Origin: Paraspadella gotoi | Lineage: Eukaryota > Chaetognatha | Direction of reading: 5' to 3' | DNA: 64,000 bases | Assembly: GCA_051294375.1 (NCBI GenBank) | Contig: CM119270.1 | Span: 13,611,833-13,675,832, forward strand | Shown here: in pieces, positions 1-12,034 of the stretch | How positions within the stretch are numbered: the stretch's first letter is position 1 | How the letters are laid out: every line of letters begins with the position of its first letter | The notes under the pieces: model-generated | Told to the model about the DNA's origin: nothing | Databases searched by the model: none | Seen by the model: the letters and a program-made list of their open reading frames with translations, nothing else | Translations under genes and position numbers: made by a program

Positions 1-3000
1 CTCGAAGGCGGCTTCGTTGGAGGAGATGATGCTCAACTCGGACGCCAAATCCATTCGGAGTCTCGAGGAACCGGAGGTGCTTTCTCTGCTGCCGGACTTT
101 CGCGACAAGGACGTCGTCGAACTCGCCTGCGGAATCGGGTGAGTCAAGATTTTTTCAACGGGGAAAGGTTAGATGTTTGTAATATTTATAATATTGTCGC
201 ATGTTGACATACGTATACATAAATTAACTTTGGGGCAGAAGATGTTAACCTACTGATGATCGTTTATATTAATTAACCTTGAGTCAGGTGTTAATATTTG
301 TTATATTTGAATTTAACAATTAAAAATTTAACAATTTTAACACTAATCGATTTTCTCCCGTAAACTTTCATTGTTCGTGGCAGAGGTTAATCTCTTTTCG
401 GTCGGTCTGGGCATCTGACGTTAAAATATATATATAATACTGAATCATTTTATTTATACATTTTCAAGTACAGTAAAACTTTATGAGCCATTTTTAATCT
501 CTTCTAATTATATTATGATAATTACCTTTAAAACCAATCTTATAAATAAAAAATCAACGCGTAATAATTTGGAATTAACTTTCGATATTCTCCTAAGCGA
601 TCACTTTCGTAAAATCACCAATTCTGAGAGTGATTTCACTCTCAGAATGTCTGACTAAAAGTTTTCAGAATGACGCCAACACAAGTATCGCATCTTCACA
701 TTTCATCACTACTCAACGCGACTTTAACAAGAACTTTAAAACGTCAGGCGTTTCACGAGTCACTTGGCCCAATCGGCCAAATCTCTCATCGCTGTGGACT
801 TCATGGAAAACTTCATCCAGAAAAACGAAGAGGAGAAGCCCACTTCGGGAACATCAAGTTCCTGCAGGCGGACGTGTTGGCGATGGAGTTGGAGGACGAA
901 TGGTGAAGAAAGGGAGGAGAGGGGGGGCGAAAGCGAGGGGAGGGGGCGGAGGAGAAAAGAGGTAAGTAGAGAAGATAAGTAATGGCGAGTCAAATGTGTG
1001 CGTGGAATAAGCGAGAATAAGATTGAAGGAAAGATAAGAATTTCTACGTATAGCATTTAAAATAAAAACCATCATTTTCCATCTCACAGCGTGGACTTAA
1101 TATTCAGCACTGGATATTGATGTATTTGAGCGACGACGAAGTTTTGTCTCTGCTCAGAAAATGCCTGCAATGGCTGCGTCCGGGCGGATATTTATTTTTT
1201 CGCGAATCTTGCTTCAGGTTTGATTTCAAGTTTAAACTTAGCAAATACAATTTGCTATTCGTAGTTATTTTAGCGTGATATTTTTATATTTTGTAATCAA
1301 TTAATGGTTTATACATAATAAAAAATGACATTATTGGCAGAAAATCAGGGAATCACGGAAACGACGAAAACCCGACGTTTTATCGAAACCTTCTGACTAC
1401 TGTCAAATGTTAAATTACGTGAAAAATGAGCGTGATCAAAACTATGAGCAATACAAGTTTATTGTTTCGAAAATCTCTCGGAAGTTACATTAAGGTATGT
1501 GCTGAAATGAAAAAAAAATTGCATTAGCAAAACAATTTTGCTAATTGCAGCTGAAACGAAATCCCGGACAAGTTATCTGGCTGGCCCGAAAGAGCTCGCG
1601 GGAAAGCAGGATTCACGGCGCTTCGAACTTTTCAAGAATTTCTTGATAATTCCCAATATTCTTTGAACGGAATATTAAGATACGAAAAAATCTTTGACCC
1701 AGGTAAAAAGATTTAGCTCACAACACAATGAAAACAAAAAATAATTATTTATCGCTGGATAAAAAGTCTTTGATACCGTTACCCTACCAAGGCTTCGTCT
1801 CGACCGGCGGNNNNNNNNNNNNNNNNNNNNNNNNNNNNNNNNNNNNNNNNNNNNNNNNNNNNNNNNNNNNNNNNNNNNNNNNNNNNNNNNNNNNNNNNNN
1901 NNNNNNNNNNNNNNNNNNNNNNNNNNNNNNNNNNNNNNNNNNNNNNNNNNNNNNNNNNNNNNNNNNNNNNAAAAAATAATTATTTACCGCGGATAAACAG
2001 TCTCTGATAACCGTTACCCACCAAGCGTTCGTCTCGACCGGCCGGGTTACCAACGACACACAAACTTTCGTTCCAATTAAATCTGCCAAGAAAATCAAAT
2101 CGTTTTGGACGTCCTGGTTTGCGGCATTGGCGGTGGCAACTTTTACATGGCAAAGGTTCTTTGACAGGAGTACATGACTATTTTAATCGTTCTATTAGAG
2201 TTTGACACTTAGATGCCCGTTACCGGTGATCGGCGCTAATGAACTAAAGTCGTATTTGAATCAGAAAATTAAATAATGCAACGCGCATCGGTGGTTCAGT
2301 GGTAGAATGCTCGCCTGCCACGCGGGCGGCCCGGGTTCGATTCCCGGCCGATGCAAAAACGTTCTTTATTAGTTTTATAGACGGACAAATTTTTATTTTA
2401 AGAAATACGGCGTTCGTGTTCATGGAGTCGATCTTTCTGCGAATATGGTGTCTTTGGCAATGGNNNNNNNNNNNNNNNNNNNNNNNNNAACGACAAAGTG
2501 GCTCAAGCTTGCTCAACAGCGGGAGACAAGTCGGCTGCCAAGGCAAGCCAAAGAAATTTCAGTAATTTGTACACTTCAAAAATTTATATATTAGGTTTTC
2601 TTTTAGTGTATATCCTTTCGTTTCGTTGCGTAGGAATTAGCAACCAAAAAAAAGAGAATTTGATTTGCAACTACCGATTTGTTCGTATTTAATATCTATA
2701 TAATAAACTAATATGTCGAAACATGTCCGTTCATAAATAAAACAAATCGTTGTTGGAATATCAAATTCGGTTTTTTTTTTGACTAGGTTCTCTTTGAAAT
2801 AAGCGACATCATCGGATGCTAATTAAAAAAAAACTACGCTTTTTGACGTAAATATACAGCGAGATAACAGATCTCCACATTAAGGTAATATTGAAATAGT
2901 TATATATACGCCCGCACTATTTATTTTGACATGACCACTCGCAATACAAAGCTTTACTTGATTTCGAATGTCTCCAACCAAATAGATAAGGAAAGGCTCT

Positions 3001-3880
3001 TTCTAAGTTTTTTCCAATGCGAACCAGAGCCGGAGGAAATCTGTCATCTCCGTATATCTGTGCGGAAAAGAGGATGAGAACATGACTTGAGTCGAGAATA
3101 TTCACCAAAAATGTGAAGCAGAGGATACACCTTCACACCGAATCAAAAATTATGTGCAAGTCGGGCCTGAGATGCAGCGCACTTTATGAGGGGCCGCGAA
3201 ACCGTAGTTAATTGGAGACCGGTTTTGTTCTCTAATCTTCTTCATATGTAAATTTATCTGAGCTTGTCTTGAATGTGTTTGAATAGGTTTCCAAAATTTC
3301 GCCAGTAGCATGTTTCTGAATCTGATGATCAGTAGTCGGATCCGTGAATGGTTGAATGGTGAATCTATTTAAATTTCCTTCGTGTTAAAACTCACATTTT
3401 TTACAATTTATTTATCATAGAGATAAAAAGTATATCAATTCACTTTTAATTATGTAAAGACATAATTCTTTATTATAATCAATTTAGTTGTTGAGAAGTG
3501 TGGCTTCACTCCTGCGTGGAAGGCACAAGCGGACTATGTATCTCGTCCAAATGTGCGAAGAGAAATAAAACAAGATCGAGCCTCAACAGCAAGAGTTCAT
3601 TGAGTGATTTCAAAACTAGAAACGAGGAAAATTTCCTTCATCAGTCAATTTTAAAATTAAATATACCTCGAGAAAAAAAAATGTTTAGGTATATTACGCG
3701 AAGAAAAGAACTATAAAGATAAGACGTTCATAACCAATACATATTTAACCAACCCGTTCACGGAATTCAGCCAAAAGACTACGACGACCTCGCCGTGGGT
3801 CGTGATGGCGCGGAAAAAATAAGCCTGTCGTCAAAAAAGACCAGAGATGGGCCTTGTTCGTCGCCGTCAAGCGTAAGTAA
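1..3880 (+). CDS. pmt: Phosphoethanolamine N-methyltransferase, first assembled copy (5' partial, with gaps)
   Basis: SAM-dependent enzyme with two methyltransferase domains that converts phosphoethanolamine to phosphocholine in the cytosol. Exons I can place: 1-138, 748-902, 1090-1217, 1341-1494, 1551-1702, 1792-2155 (interrupted by Ns), 2403-2542 (25 N inside), 2787-2884, 2986-3160, about 3488-3604 and about 3761-3880. Domain 1 shows the SAM motif VVELACGIG, then IKFLQADV and [14 protein letters not shown]. Domain 2 shows [72 protein letters not shown] and the C-terminal segment [13 protein letters not shown]. This is the bifunctional plant/fish-type arrangement, unlike the split nematode PMT-1/PMT-2. 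The first codons lie left of the window. Several exons carry 1-base indels relative to the second copy, so the frame is only recoverable by comparing the two. It is probably the same locus as 8380-12034. Confidence 0.86.
1811..1970. other. Assembly gap (160 N) flanked by duplicated sequence
   Basis: About 72 bases before the gap (roughly 1736-1810, the end of PMT intron 5 and start of exon 6) recur right after it (1971-2043) with small differences. In the second gene copy this segment occurs once (10190-10270), so the flanks are overlapping read or contig ends rather than a true repeat. Confidence 0.9.
2285..2355 (+). tRNA. tRNA-Gly (GCC), nested in a PMT intron (first copy)
   Basis: A 71-nt cloverleaf. 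The acceptor stem GCATCGG/CCGATGC pairs perfectly, followed by discriminator A. The anticodon loop is CTGCCAC with anticodon GCC. The T arm contains GGTTCGATTCC, a match to the B box, and the D arm carries the A box TGGTTCAGTGG. No intron. It lies between PMT exons 6 and 7, in the same orientation as the host gene. Confidence 0.97.
2464..2488. other. Assembly gap (25 N) inside PMT exon 7
   Basis: The second copy (around 10672-10680) reads straight through from the left flank to the right flank with no missing bases. The 25 N therefore appears to be a placeholder for zero distance. Confidence 0.85.
2580..2780. repeat. Interspersed repeat with GAAACATGTC motif in PMT intron 7 (first copy)
   Basis: Intron 7 contains a segment ending in TATATCCTTTCGTTTCGTTG and, downstream, the motif TCGAAACATGTCCGTTC. 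The same elements occur at 10765-10926 (second copy), partly at 4250-4303, and in diverged reverse orientation at 5610-5745. This indicates a repeat family rather than unique intron sequence. Confidence 0.55.
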
Positions 3881-4197
3881 AGTCGCCAATCGAAAGGAGA
3901 ATAATTGCGATAATTGGGTGCCCTATTCATTTTTAAAAAATCATTTACACGTTTTTGAATATTTGTTTTTTGTGATCCGTATTCTGCTGTTACGCAATGA
4001 AAGTCAATGCATAAATTTCTATGGATTCGCCATTTGTGATTTCCGAAAATTCATTTTTGGCCAAAGAAGTTTACAAAATTTACCGCTTACGTAGCTAAGT
4101 GAGGAAAACCTTCCTAAAGTGTTAACTAAGTATTTCGTTAATTTATAAAATTTAGCAAGGTAATTATGGTTGCGTAATTCCGCAATCTACTTTACTT

Positions 4198-4303
4198 AGC
4201 GTGATATGTGCAAGCAAAGAAATTTAGTAATTTGCCTCAAAATTATTATTATAGTGTATATCTTTTCGTTTCGTTGTGTAGGGTGATTAGCAACAAAAAA
4301 AAA
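4198..4303. repeat. Contig-end segment duplicating PMT intron 7 sequence
   Basis: Up to about 4197 the sequence follows the second copy (12250-12341). From about 4205 it jumps to sequence matching 10726-10829, from GCAAGCAAAGAAATTTAG to AGCAACAAAAAAAAA. It ends at a 25-N gap. It is either a second genomic copy of the interspersed repeat or a chimeric contig end. Confidence 0.6.
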
Positions 4304-4328
4304 NNNNNNNNNNNNNNNNNNNNNNNNN
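4304..4328. other. Scaffold gap (25 N) between overlapping contigs
   Basis: A fixed 25-N spacer. The sequence left of it (1-4197) is homologous to 8405-12341 on the right, so the true gap size is negative. The contigs overlap instead of being adjacent. Confidence 0.85.
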
Positions 4329-5609
4329 GCAGAATGCGAAAAGGAAAAGAAAAAACTGGCAAGGGGGAGGGAGATGAGAAGGGGGGGGGGCGTGAGGGGA
4401 TACATTTTTTGTGAAAGAGAGAAAGAGGGGAGAAGTGACTAATCGAGCGGAGGAAAAAAAACAGTCGGGTCGGGGTTAAAAAAACCCAGTACGATAAATT
4501 TTTATGGTACTGGACGGACGAGAAAATGCGGTTCTCTCTCCTCTCGTCTCTCTCTCTCTCTCTCTCCTCCTCTACTCTTCTCTCTCTCTCTCGTCTCTCT
4601 CTCTCTCTCATCATATTTCGATGGAAGAGAAATGGACTGGAGGGAAGGAACGAGTCGATGGGAGAATTAACGACTCCACGAAACGATAAATAACCGGAAC
4701 GATTCAAGAGGGGAAAAATGTGGCGGAAAATAACAGGGAAATGGATGGGATAATTTTAATCGACGGAGAGTGGATGTATTGGGTTGATAAAATACAGGGT
4801 ACACTGTTTTTTTTTAACCATGCTCCGAAAATTTTCACAATCCTGTTACAGTTTCTAGTATAATTTTAAGTGCTTAAAACGATTAACAAGGTGTCGTCAA
4901 TCAGATTTTGCATTAACCTACGCACAAATTTACCGGAAGTGGCCAGTTGGACTACATATGAATATTTTATTTTTCCTTCAAATGAAAAGTTTGGCAGTAG
5001 TTTTTTACTTCGCCTGAAATTAGTATAATATTTAATAAGTAGTACTGAGAACAATAAAAATGTTCAGAAAGGGTTTTCATCAATTGTGGCTGTCAAACCG
5101 AAATAGTGCTCGATAATCAATTAAATATGTATATTTAAATAGTTTTTGATCTACCAGACTGCTAATGGTTTTTTATTGTTATATGACAGCTTTATCACAA
5201 GGATTATCAACCATATCATAAAAAGTCCTATATATTTATATTATTACAATCTTAAAAAGATTTTTTTATAGCCAAATGACTTTTAACTTTAACTGTAAAT
5301 ATTCAAAATTTTCATTTCAATTTTTAAAAATTTCAATGTGATGACTTTGCTAATTTTAACAATTCCTAGTTTGAATTTTTAATACACCTTTACTAATTTA
5401 AAATTTTTTTCATCAGTAATATTTTTACTGGTAAACCCATTTTTTATCAAAAAAACTAATAGTCGGAAGTTAGACCCTTTTTTCATAAAAAAGTTTATGT
5501 AAATCTTAATAGGAATACCCTATTTTTATGTTATTTTTCCAGTGGAAGGAGAAGAGAAACAATATCCATTGCATCAAAAAGTTAATCAGATTTATAAATT
5601 TTTCTTTTT

Positions 5610-5750
5610 ATTTTCCCTTATTGTGGTATTCCCTTTCGTTTCGGTTGTGTTTGGTATTATAGCAAAAACAAATTTAGATTTGTACTACAAAAATTTTATT
5701 TAATAGAAACAGACATGTTTCGACTCTTAATCAAGTCTTCATCAAAATTT
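5610..5750 (-). repeat. Repeat with degenerate hammerhead-ribozyme-like core
   Basis: Read on the - strand, 5745-5712 gives TTGATGA, a stem-loop with GACTT and GAGTC arms, then GAAACATGTC. This is the order of a type I hammerhead: CUGAUGA, stem II, GAAA, very short stem III AC(AU)GU, then cleavage C. The first base differs (T for C) and one extra A follows the core. Such motifs are known from Penelope-like retroelements and related repeats. Downstream - strand sequence resembles the repeat at 10765-10926. Confidence 0.5.
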
Positions 5751-5907
5751 TTGCAAAGTAAATGTGTGAGATTAGAGAGAGATAGAGAGTTAAAGTTTCT
5801 AACAAAAGTGGTGAGACAGAATAGTGGTCAGAGGTGGAGGACAGATGAAGCAAGTACAGATTGAGTGAGTTTTTGAAAAGAAGTGAAATGGGTCAAACAG
5901 AGAGGAG

Positions 5908-5943
<36 letters not shown>

Positions 5944-6659
5944 AGTAATATGATACATTTTTTTTTCCTTAAAAAACCTTTAATCCAGCAATAAAAAAAT
6001 TCTCATTTATACCATTATGTGAAATCCTTTCTTTCGTCGCGTTTTTGAATTAGAAAGAGTTTGAAGTAGTTCAAGCAACGATTTTTCTTTAACAATGAAA
6101 ATGTTTTTTTCAAATATCTAACTCTCTCTCTCTGGCCTAAACCTAAACCTTTCTTCACCTCGACCTCTATCCTTTTCATCAAATCTTTGTTTAAAATTTT
6201 TCTCTCTCTCCTTTCTCTCTCATTTTCTCTCTCTCTCTTCCTTACTCTCAACTAATTCTCATCTCATCTCACCTTTCTCTCCTACTCCTCCCAAATATTT
6301 CTTGTGAAGTATAAAACTCGTTGACAATTCATAAATGCGGATAGAAGACTTTAATTAAAGGTTGATAGGTTCATAGTAAATTTACAAGTTCATATTTTAT
6401 CTACTTTCATGCTAATATTTTTATTCTTATGAACAAATCATTTTCAAGGCAGTTCTTTTGTATCTTTGCCTTCTCTTTCTTACTCTCTCTCTCTCTCTAG
6501 CCTGACTTTTTCTGGAACAATTTACTTTTACTCTGGGGACGCCTTTAAAAATGATTAGTTCATAAGAATCAAAATGTTTGCAAAAAAGTAAGAGAAAATT
6601 ATACTTATAATTTCCACCACGAATTGCGGAAAAATACTAAATATTTTTTTATTCCTTGT

Positions 6660-6840
6660 CAAAAATATAGACGCTGGTCCCTGATTTGTCGTTCCAAATT
6701 AACAAACTAAATTCCCTATTTTCACGATAAGAATCACAATTCTAATCAGCAGAGTCGGAACTTAAACCTTTTGAACCTCAGAAAACAGATTAACGCCCGG
6801 TCGGTATACTCTCTTCTATACCACTGAGGGCCCTCTCTCA
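6660..6840 (-). repeat. Possible tRNA-derived SINE fragment
   Basis: On the - strand, CCTCAGTGGTATAGAAGAG resembles a pol III A box. It is followed about 45 bases later by GAGGTTCAAAAGG, a weak B-box match. No terminal repeat or target duplication identified. Confidence 0.35.
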
Positions 6841-8379
6841 GTTGTGTGCAAATCACCCTTTTTTTTTAAAAATTATTTTAATCCAAAATTCGTTTTTTTG
6901 CTGAAATTTATTAAAACGATTTTGTTGTTTCCGTATTTATGGGCAAGAAAGAAAACGTGGTAAGAATCACTTGGACAATTATAATAAAATGTTTGATGGA
7001 TAATTATAATGAACTGGAAAAGAATTTTCGTTGAAAAATGGGAGATTTCATTCATCTCTTTTATACCTTCACCGATCTTCGGCTCCTTATCCACCCATCC
7101 TATAATGAATAGGAAAAGCGATTCTGAACGACCATCAAGAATACGATGATAAAGTTAAAAGTCACATATTAAATATTCAATTATAACTATTATAAAGATT
7201 AGGTTCTTGTTCTAAATAGAGATCAAAACTTTCGCGTAAATAAAATTTAACTCAAAACAATAACCTCTTTTTAGTCTTTAGCTTCTGATGGGCCACAACA
7301 GTTTTTTTTTAATCCAACGACCTAAAAAGAGATTTGCCGTGTCTCAACAAGAATAGACGTTCACATTACCGGGAGAATCCGTTCAACTAATTAGCGATCA
7401 TTCTAAAAATCATTAAAAATTATTTTGAAAATAATTAATAATAGTAATTTGCGTTAAAATTTAAGAAATGCCTCTTGTTTGGCCGGAGATCTCGAGCTTG
7501 GAAAATCTGTAAGGTTAAATCCTAGTACTCTCTCCTTTCTCTCTCTCTCTCTCTTATTTGTTGATTTTTCTCTGTTTACTGCCATTTCATGGATGAAGTA
7601 AAAATGTAATGTTAAATAACCTAACAAAACGGTATGGTAGAGTGATATTCAAAAAATATTTTGTTTGTTGCAGATACACACCTTTGGTATAGACAAATAT
7701 AATTTGAATAATTTGAATAGACAAAATATAATTTTTTCGTTGTAAAACACCAACTGACAACCAACACTCACTAATGAAAATAGAAAAATTATCAGAGATA
7801 TTAGTTAAACAATGTAATTTTCCACATAACTCAATTTTATTATTAACGTACCCGTACCTGCGAGAGATTAAATTTCAAAGATGTAATCCTTCATACACAT
7901 TTTTGTCACATTTAATGTTGTTGAAATGAGTACGACAGAAAATCAGTCGTGAAAATATGCGTCGTCAAAAACAAGTCTTGACAGGAGCAGCAGCTACGAC
8001 AACGGTAATGCGTAATAAATGATGATATAATAAATCCATTTAAATATATGCCGAAAAGAAAAAAAGGATTACTTTTTATTTATGTATTGTAGCAGCTTTC
8101 GAAGAGAGGAAACCTAAAAAATGGGTACCCACTACCCACTGCCCAGTGGCAAGAGTTGAGAAGTTTTTCGTCGCTCAGTTGAGACCTAGTCTAGATTAAG
8201 GCTAGAACCCGGGGTCTCGTGGTTTCGGAAGATAAAGTATCAGCCCGCCGCAAGGAAGCAGAGTCGTTGTCAAAACGCTGCATTTCGGCTCGAATGTCGC
8301 ATCCGGTCATTCTCAGTGCGCTCAATGACTGAGTATTTCCTTTCCCTGTACCATATCTCTTTCAGAAGTGCGGCGTGAA

Positions 8380-11300
8380 ATGCAGAGCTTCTGGAGCAGA
8401 AGCACTGCGAAGGCGGCTTCGTTGGAGGAGAATGAGATGCTCAACTCGGAACGCCAAATCCATTCGGAGTCTCGAGGAACCGGAGGTGCTTTCTCTGCTG
8501 CCGGACTTTCGCGACAAGAGGACGTGCGTCGAACTCGCTGCGGAATCGGTTGAGTCAAAGATTTTTTCAACGGGGAAAGGTTAGATGTTTTGTAATATTT
8601 TAATATTGTCGCATGTTACATACCGTATACATAAATTAACTTTGGGGCAGAAGATGTTTAACCCTACTCGATGATCGTTTATATATAATTAACCTTGAGT
8701 CAGGTGTTAATATTTGTTATATTGAATTTAACAATTAAAAATTTACAATTAACAATTTTAACACTAATCGATTTTCTCCCGTAAACTTTCATTGTTCGTG
8801 GCAGAGGTTAATCTCTTTTCGGTCGATCTGGGCATCTGACGTTAAAATATATATATAATACTGAATCATTTTATTGTATCACATTTTCAAGTACAGTAAA
8901 ACTTTAATGAGCCTTTTTAATCTCTTCTAATTATATTATGATAATTACCTTTAAAACCAATCTTATAAAAATAAAATATCAACGCGTAATAATTTGGAAT
9001 TAACTTCGATATCTTCCTAGCGATCACTTTCGTAAAATCACCAATTCTGAGAGAGTGATTTCACTCTCAGAATTCTGACTAAAAGTTTTCAGAATGACGC
9101 CAACACAAGTATCGCATCTTCACATTTCATCACTACTCAACGCGACTTTAACAAGAAACTTTAAAACGTCAGGCGTTTCACGAGTCACTTGGCCCAATCG
9201 CCAAATCTCTCATCGCTGTGAAACTTCATGGGAAAATTCCAAAATCCAGAAAAACGAAGAGGAGAACGCCACTTCGGGAACATCAAGTTCCTGCAGGCGG
9301 ACGTGTTGGCGATGGAGTTGGAGGAGCGATATGGTGAAGAAGGGGAGGGAGAGGGGGGGGCGAAGGGGAGCGAGGGCAGGGGGGCGAGGGAGAAAAGAGG
9401 TGAAGTATGAGAGAGAATAAGTAATGGCGAGTCAAATGTGGTCTGGAATAAGCGAGAATAAGAGTTGAAAGGCAAAATAAGAATTTTCTACGTATAGCAT
9501 TTAAAATAAAAACCATCATTTTCCATCTCACAGCGTGGACTTAATATTCAGCAACTGGATATTGATGTATTTGAGCGACGACGAAGTTTTGTCTCTGCTC
9601 AGAAAATGCCTGCCAATGGCTGCGTCCGGGCGGATATTTATTTTTTTCGGCGAATCGTTGCTTCAGGTTTGATTTCAAGTTTTAAACTTAGCAAATACAA
9701 TTTGCTATAATCGTAAGTTATTTTAGCTTGATATTTTTTATTTTGTAATCATATTATAATAATTTATATACATATATAAAAAATGACAATTATTGGCCAG
9801 AAAATCAGGGAAACAAGGAAACGACGAAAACCCGACATTTTTATCGAAAACCTTCTGACTACTGTCAAATGTTAAAATTACGTGGAAAATGAGCGTGATC
9901 AAAACTATGAGCAATACAAGTTTATTGTTTCGAAATCTCTCGGAAGTTACATTAAGGTATGTCTGAAATGAAAAAAAAATTGCATTAGCAAACAATTTTG
10001 CTAATTGCAGCTGAAACGAAATCCGGACAAGTTATCTGGCTGGCCCAGAAAGAGCTCGCGAAAGCAGGATTTTCACGCTTCGGAACTTTTCAAGAATTTC
10101 TTGATAATTCCCAATATTCTTGAACGGAATATAAGATACGAAAAAATCTTTGACCCAGGTAAAAGATTTAGCTCACAACACAATGAAAACAAAAAATAAT
10201 TATTTATCGCTGGATAAAAAGTCTTTGATACCGTTACCCTCCACCAAGGCTTTCGTCTCGACCGGCGGGTTTACAACGACACAAACTTTCGTCTCCCAAA
10301 TTAATCTGCAAGAAAATCAAATCGTTTTGGACGTCGGTTGCGGCATTGGCGGTGGCAACTTTTACATGGCAAAGGTTCTTTGACAGGAGTAATGACTATT
10401 TCTAATTCGTCTATTAAGAGTTGACACGTTAGTGCCGTTACCGGTGATCGGCGCTAATGAACTAAAGTCGTATTGAATCAGAAAATGTATAATGCAACGC
10501 GCATCGGTGGTTCAGTGGTAGAATGCTCGCCTGCCACGCGGGCGGCCCGGGTTCGATTCCCGGCCGATGCAAAACGTTCTTTATTAGTTTTATAGACGGA
10601 CAAAATTTTTTTTTAAGAAATACGGCGTTCGTGTTCAGGAGTCGATCTTTCTGCGAATATGGTGTCTTTGGCAATGGAACGACAAATGCAAGCTTTGCAA
10701 CAGGGGGACAAGTCGCTGCCAAGGCAAGCAAAGAAATTTAGTAATTTGCCTCAAAAATTATTATTTCTTTATTATAGTGTATATCTTTCGTTTCGTTGTG
10801 TAGGGTGATTAGCAACAAAAAAAAAAGAATTTGATATTCAACACGATTTGTTTGTTTATGAACGGAAAAACAAAGTCGAAACATGTCCGTTCATAAATAA
10901 ACAAATCGTTGTTGAATATCAAATTCTTTTTTTTTTTTGCTAGGTTCTCTTTGAAAATAAGCGACATCATGGATGCTAATTTAAAAAAAAAACGCTTTTG
11001 ACGTAATATACAGCCGAGATACAATTCTCCACATAAAAGGTAATATGAAATAGTTAATAATATACGCCGCACTATTTATTTTGACATGACCAATTCCGGC
11101 AATACAAGCCTTTACTGATTTTCGAATGTCTCCAAACCAAATAGGATAAGGAAAGGCTCTTTCTCAAGTTTTTCCAATGGACCAAGCCCGGAGGAAAGTT
11201 GCTCATCTCCGATTACTGTTGCGGAAAGAGGAGAGAAAAGAGTGGAGCCGAGGAATTCACCAAATATGTGAAGAGAGGGGGATACCACCTTCACACGATC

Positions 11301-12034
11301 GAAAATTATGGCAAGGTGGGCCTGGAGATTGCGCGCACTTTTAATTTGAGGTGGCGCGTAAACCGTAGTTAATTGGAGACCTGTTTGGTTCTGCATAATC
11401 TTCTTCATATTTGTAAATTTATACTTTGTTGTCTTGAATGTTTGAATATTTCCAAAATTTCAGTTAGCATTTTGAATCTATGATTCAGAGTCGGATCGTG
11501 AATGGTTGAATGGTGAATCTATTTAAATTCCTTCGTAAAAACACACATTTTTTACAATTTATTTATCATAGAGATAAAAAGTATAATCAATTCACTTTAA
11601 ATTATGTAAAGACATAAATCTTTATTATATCAATTAGTTGTTGGAGAAGTGTGGCTTCACCCTGATGGAAGCAACGGACGTGACTGGTTATCTCGTCCAA
11701 ATGTGCGAAGAGGAAATAAACAAGATCGAGCCTCAAGCAGCAAGAGTTCATTGGAGATTCAAACTAGAAACAGGAATAATTATTCTTCGTAGCAGTCAAT
11801 TTTAAAAATACAATATACCTCGAGAAAAAAAAAGTGTTTAGGTAATTACAGCGAAAGAAAAGAACTATAAAAGAATAAGACGTTCATAAAGCCATAACAT
11901 ATTTATACCAACCCGTTCAGGAATTCAGCCAAAAGGACTACGACGACTCCGTGGTCGGATGGCGGGAAAAAATAAGTCGCTGTCGTCAAAAGACCAGAGA
12001 TGGGCCTTGTTCGTCGCGCCAGAGCCGTAGTAGA
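8380..12034 (+). CDS. pmt: Phosphoethanolamine N-methyltransferase, second assembled copy
   Basis: Same gene as at 1-3880, here with its 5' end. Exons: 8380-8549, 9173-9333, 9534-9666, 9801-9956, 10011-10158, 10249-10374, 10618-10723, 10944-11039, 11145-11315, about 11638-11758 and about 11928-12034. The start is taken as the ATG at 8380 ([14 protein letters not shown], aligning with the family N-terminus). An upstream exon is possible because a splice acceptor precedes it at 8364. Both catalytic domains are present, with ELA(C/A)GIG in domain 1 and [10 protein letters not shown] in domain 2. Intron 7 starts with GC instead of GT (AAG|GCAAGC) in both copies. Single-base indels break the frame in exons 1, 6, 7, 10 and 11 relative to the first copy. 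The copies share every intron position and the nested tRNA, so this looks like the same locus assembled twice. Confidence 0.88.
10501..10571 (+). tRNA. tRNA-Gly (GCC), nested in a PMT intron (second copy)
   Basis: Base-for-base identical over 71 nt to 2285-2355 and in the same intron. Perfect acceptor stem GCATCGG/CCGATGC, anticodon GCC, B box GGTTCGATTCC. The tRNA is error-free between copies while its flanks carry indels. Confidence 0.97.
10765..10926. repeat. Fold-back repeat with GAAACATGTC loop in PMT intron 7
   Basis: An inverted repeat of about 40-bp arms (10827-10866 and 10886-10926, one or two mismatches) surrounds a 19-nt centre with GTCGAAACATG. The outer part shares the TATCTTTCGTTTCGTTGTG segment with 2600-2650 and 4250-4300. 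The arm position fits stem I of the hammerhead-bearing family, with the CUGAUGA part of the core missing here. Confidence 0.6.

Larger units (their letters stand above)
4329..8370. other. Gene-free, repeat-rich interval upstream of PMT
   Basis: No exon or conserved protein segment recognised on either strand. It holds CT/GA microsatellites (about 4541-4610, 5901-5943, 6125-6290, 6480-6500), a hammerhead-like repeat (5610-5745) and a possible tRNA-derived SINE (6660-6840). The last 200 bases before 8380 are more GC-rich and end in TCTCTTTCAG, a good 3' splice site at 8365, so an upstream noncoding or short coding exon of PMT may lie here. Confidence 0.6.

Noticed and set aside
8170-8260. tRNA-like B box (GGGTTCTAGCC on the - strand)
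   Set aside because: No matching A box or cloverleaf at the right distance.
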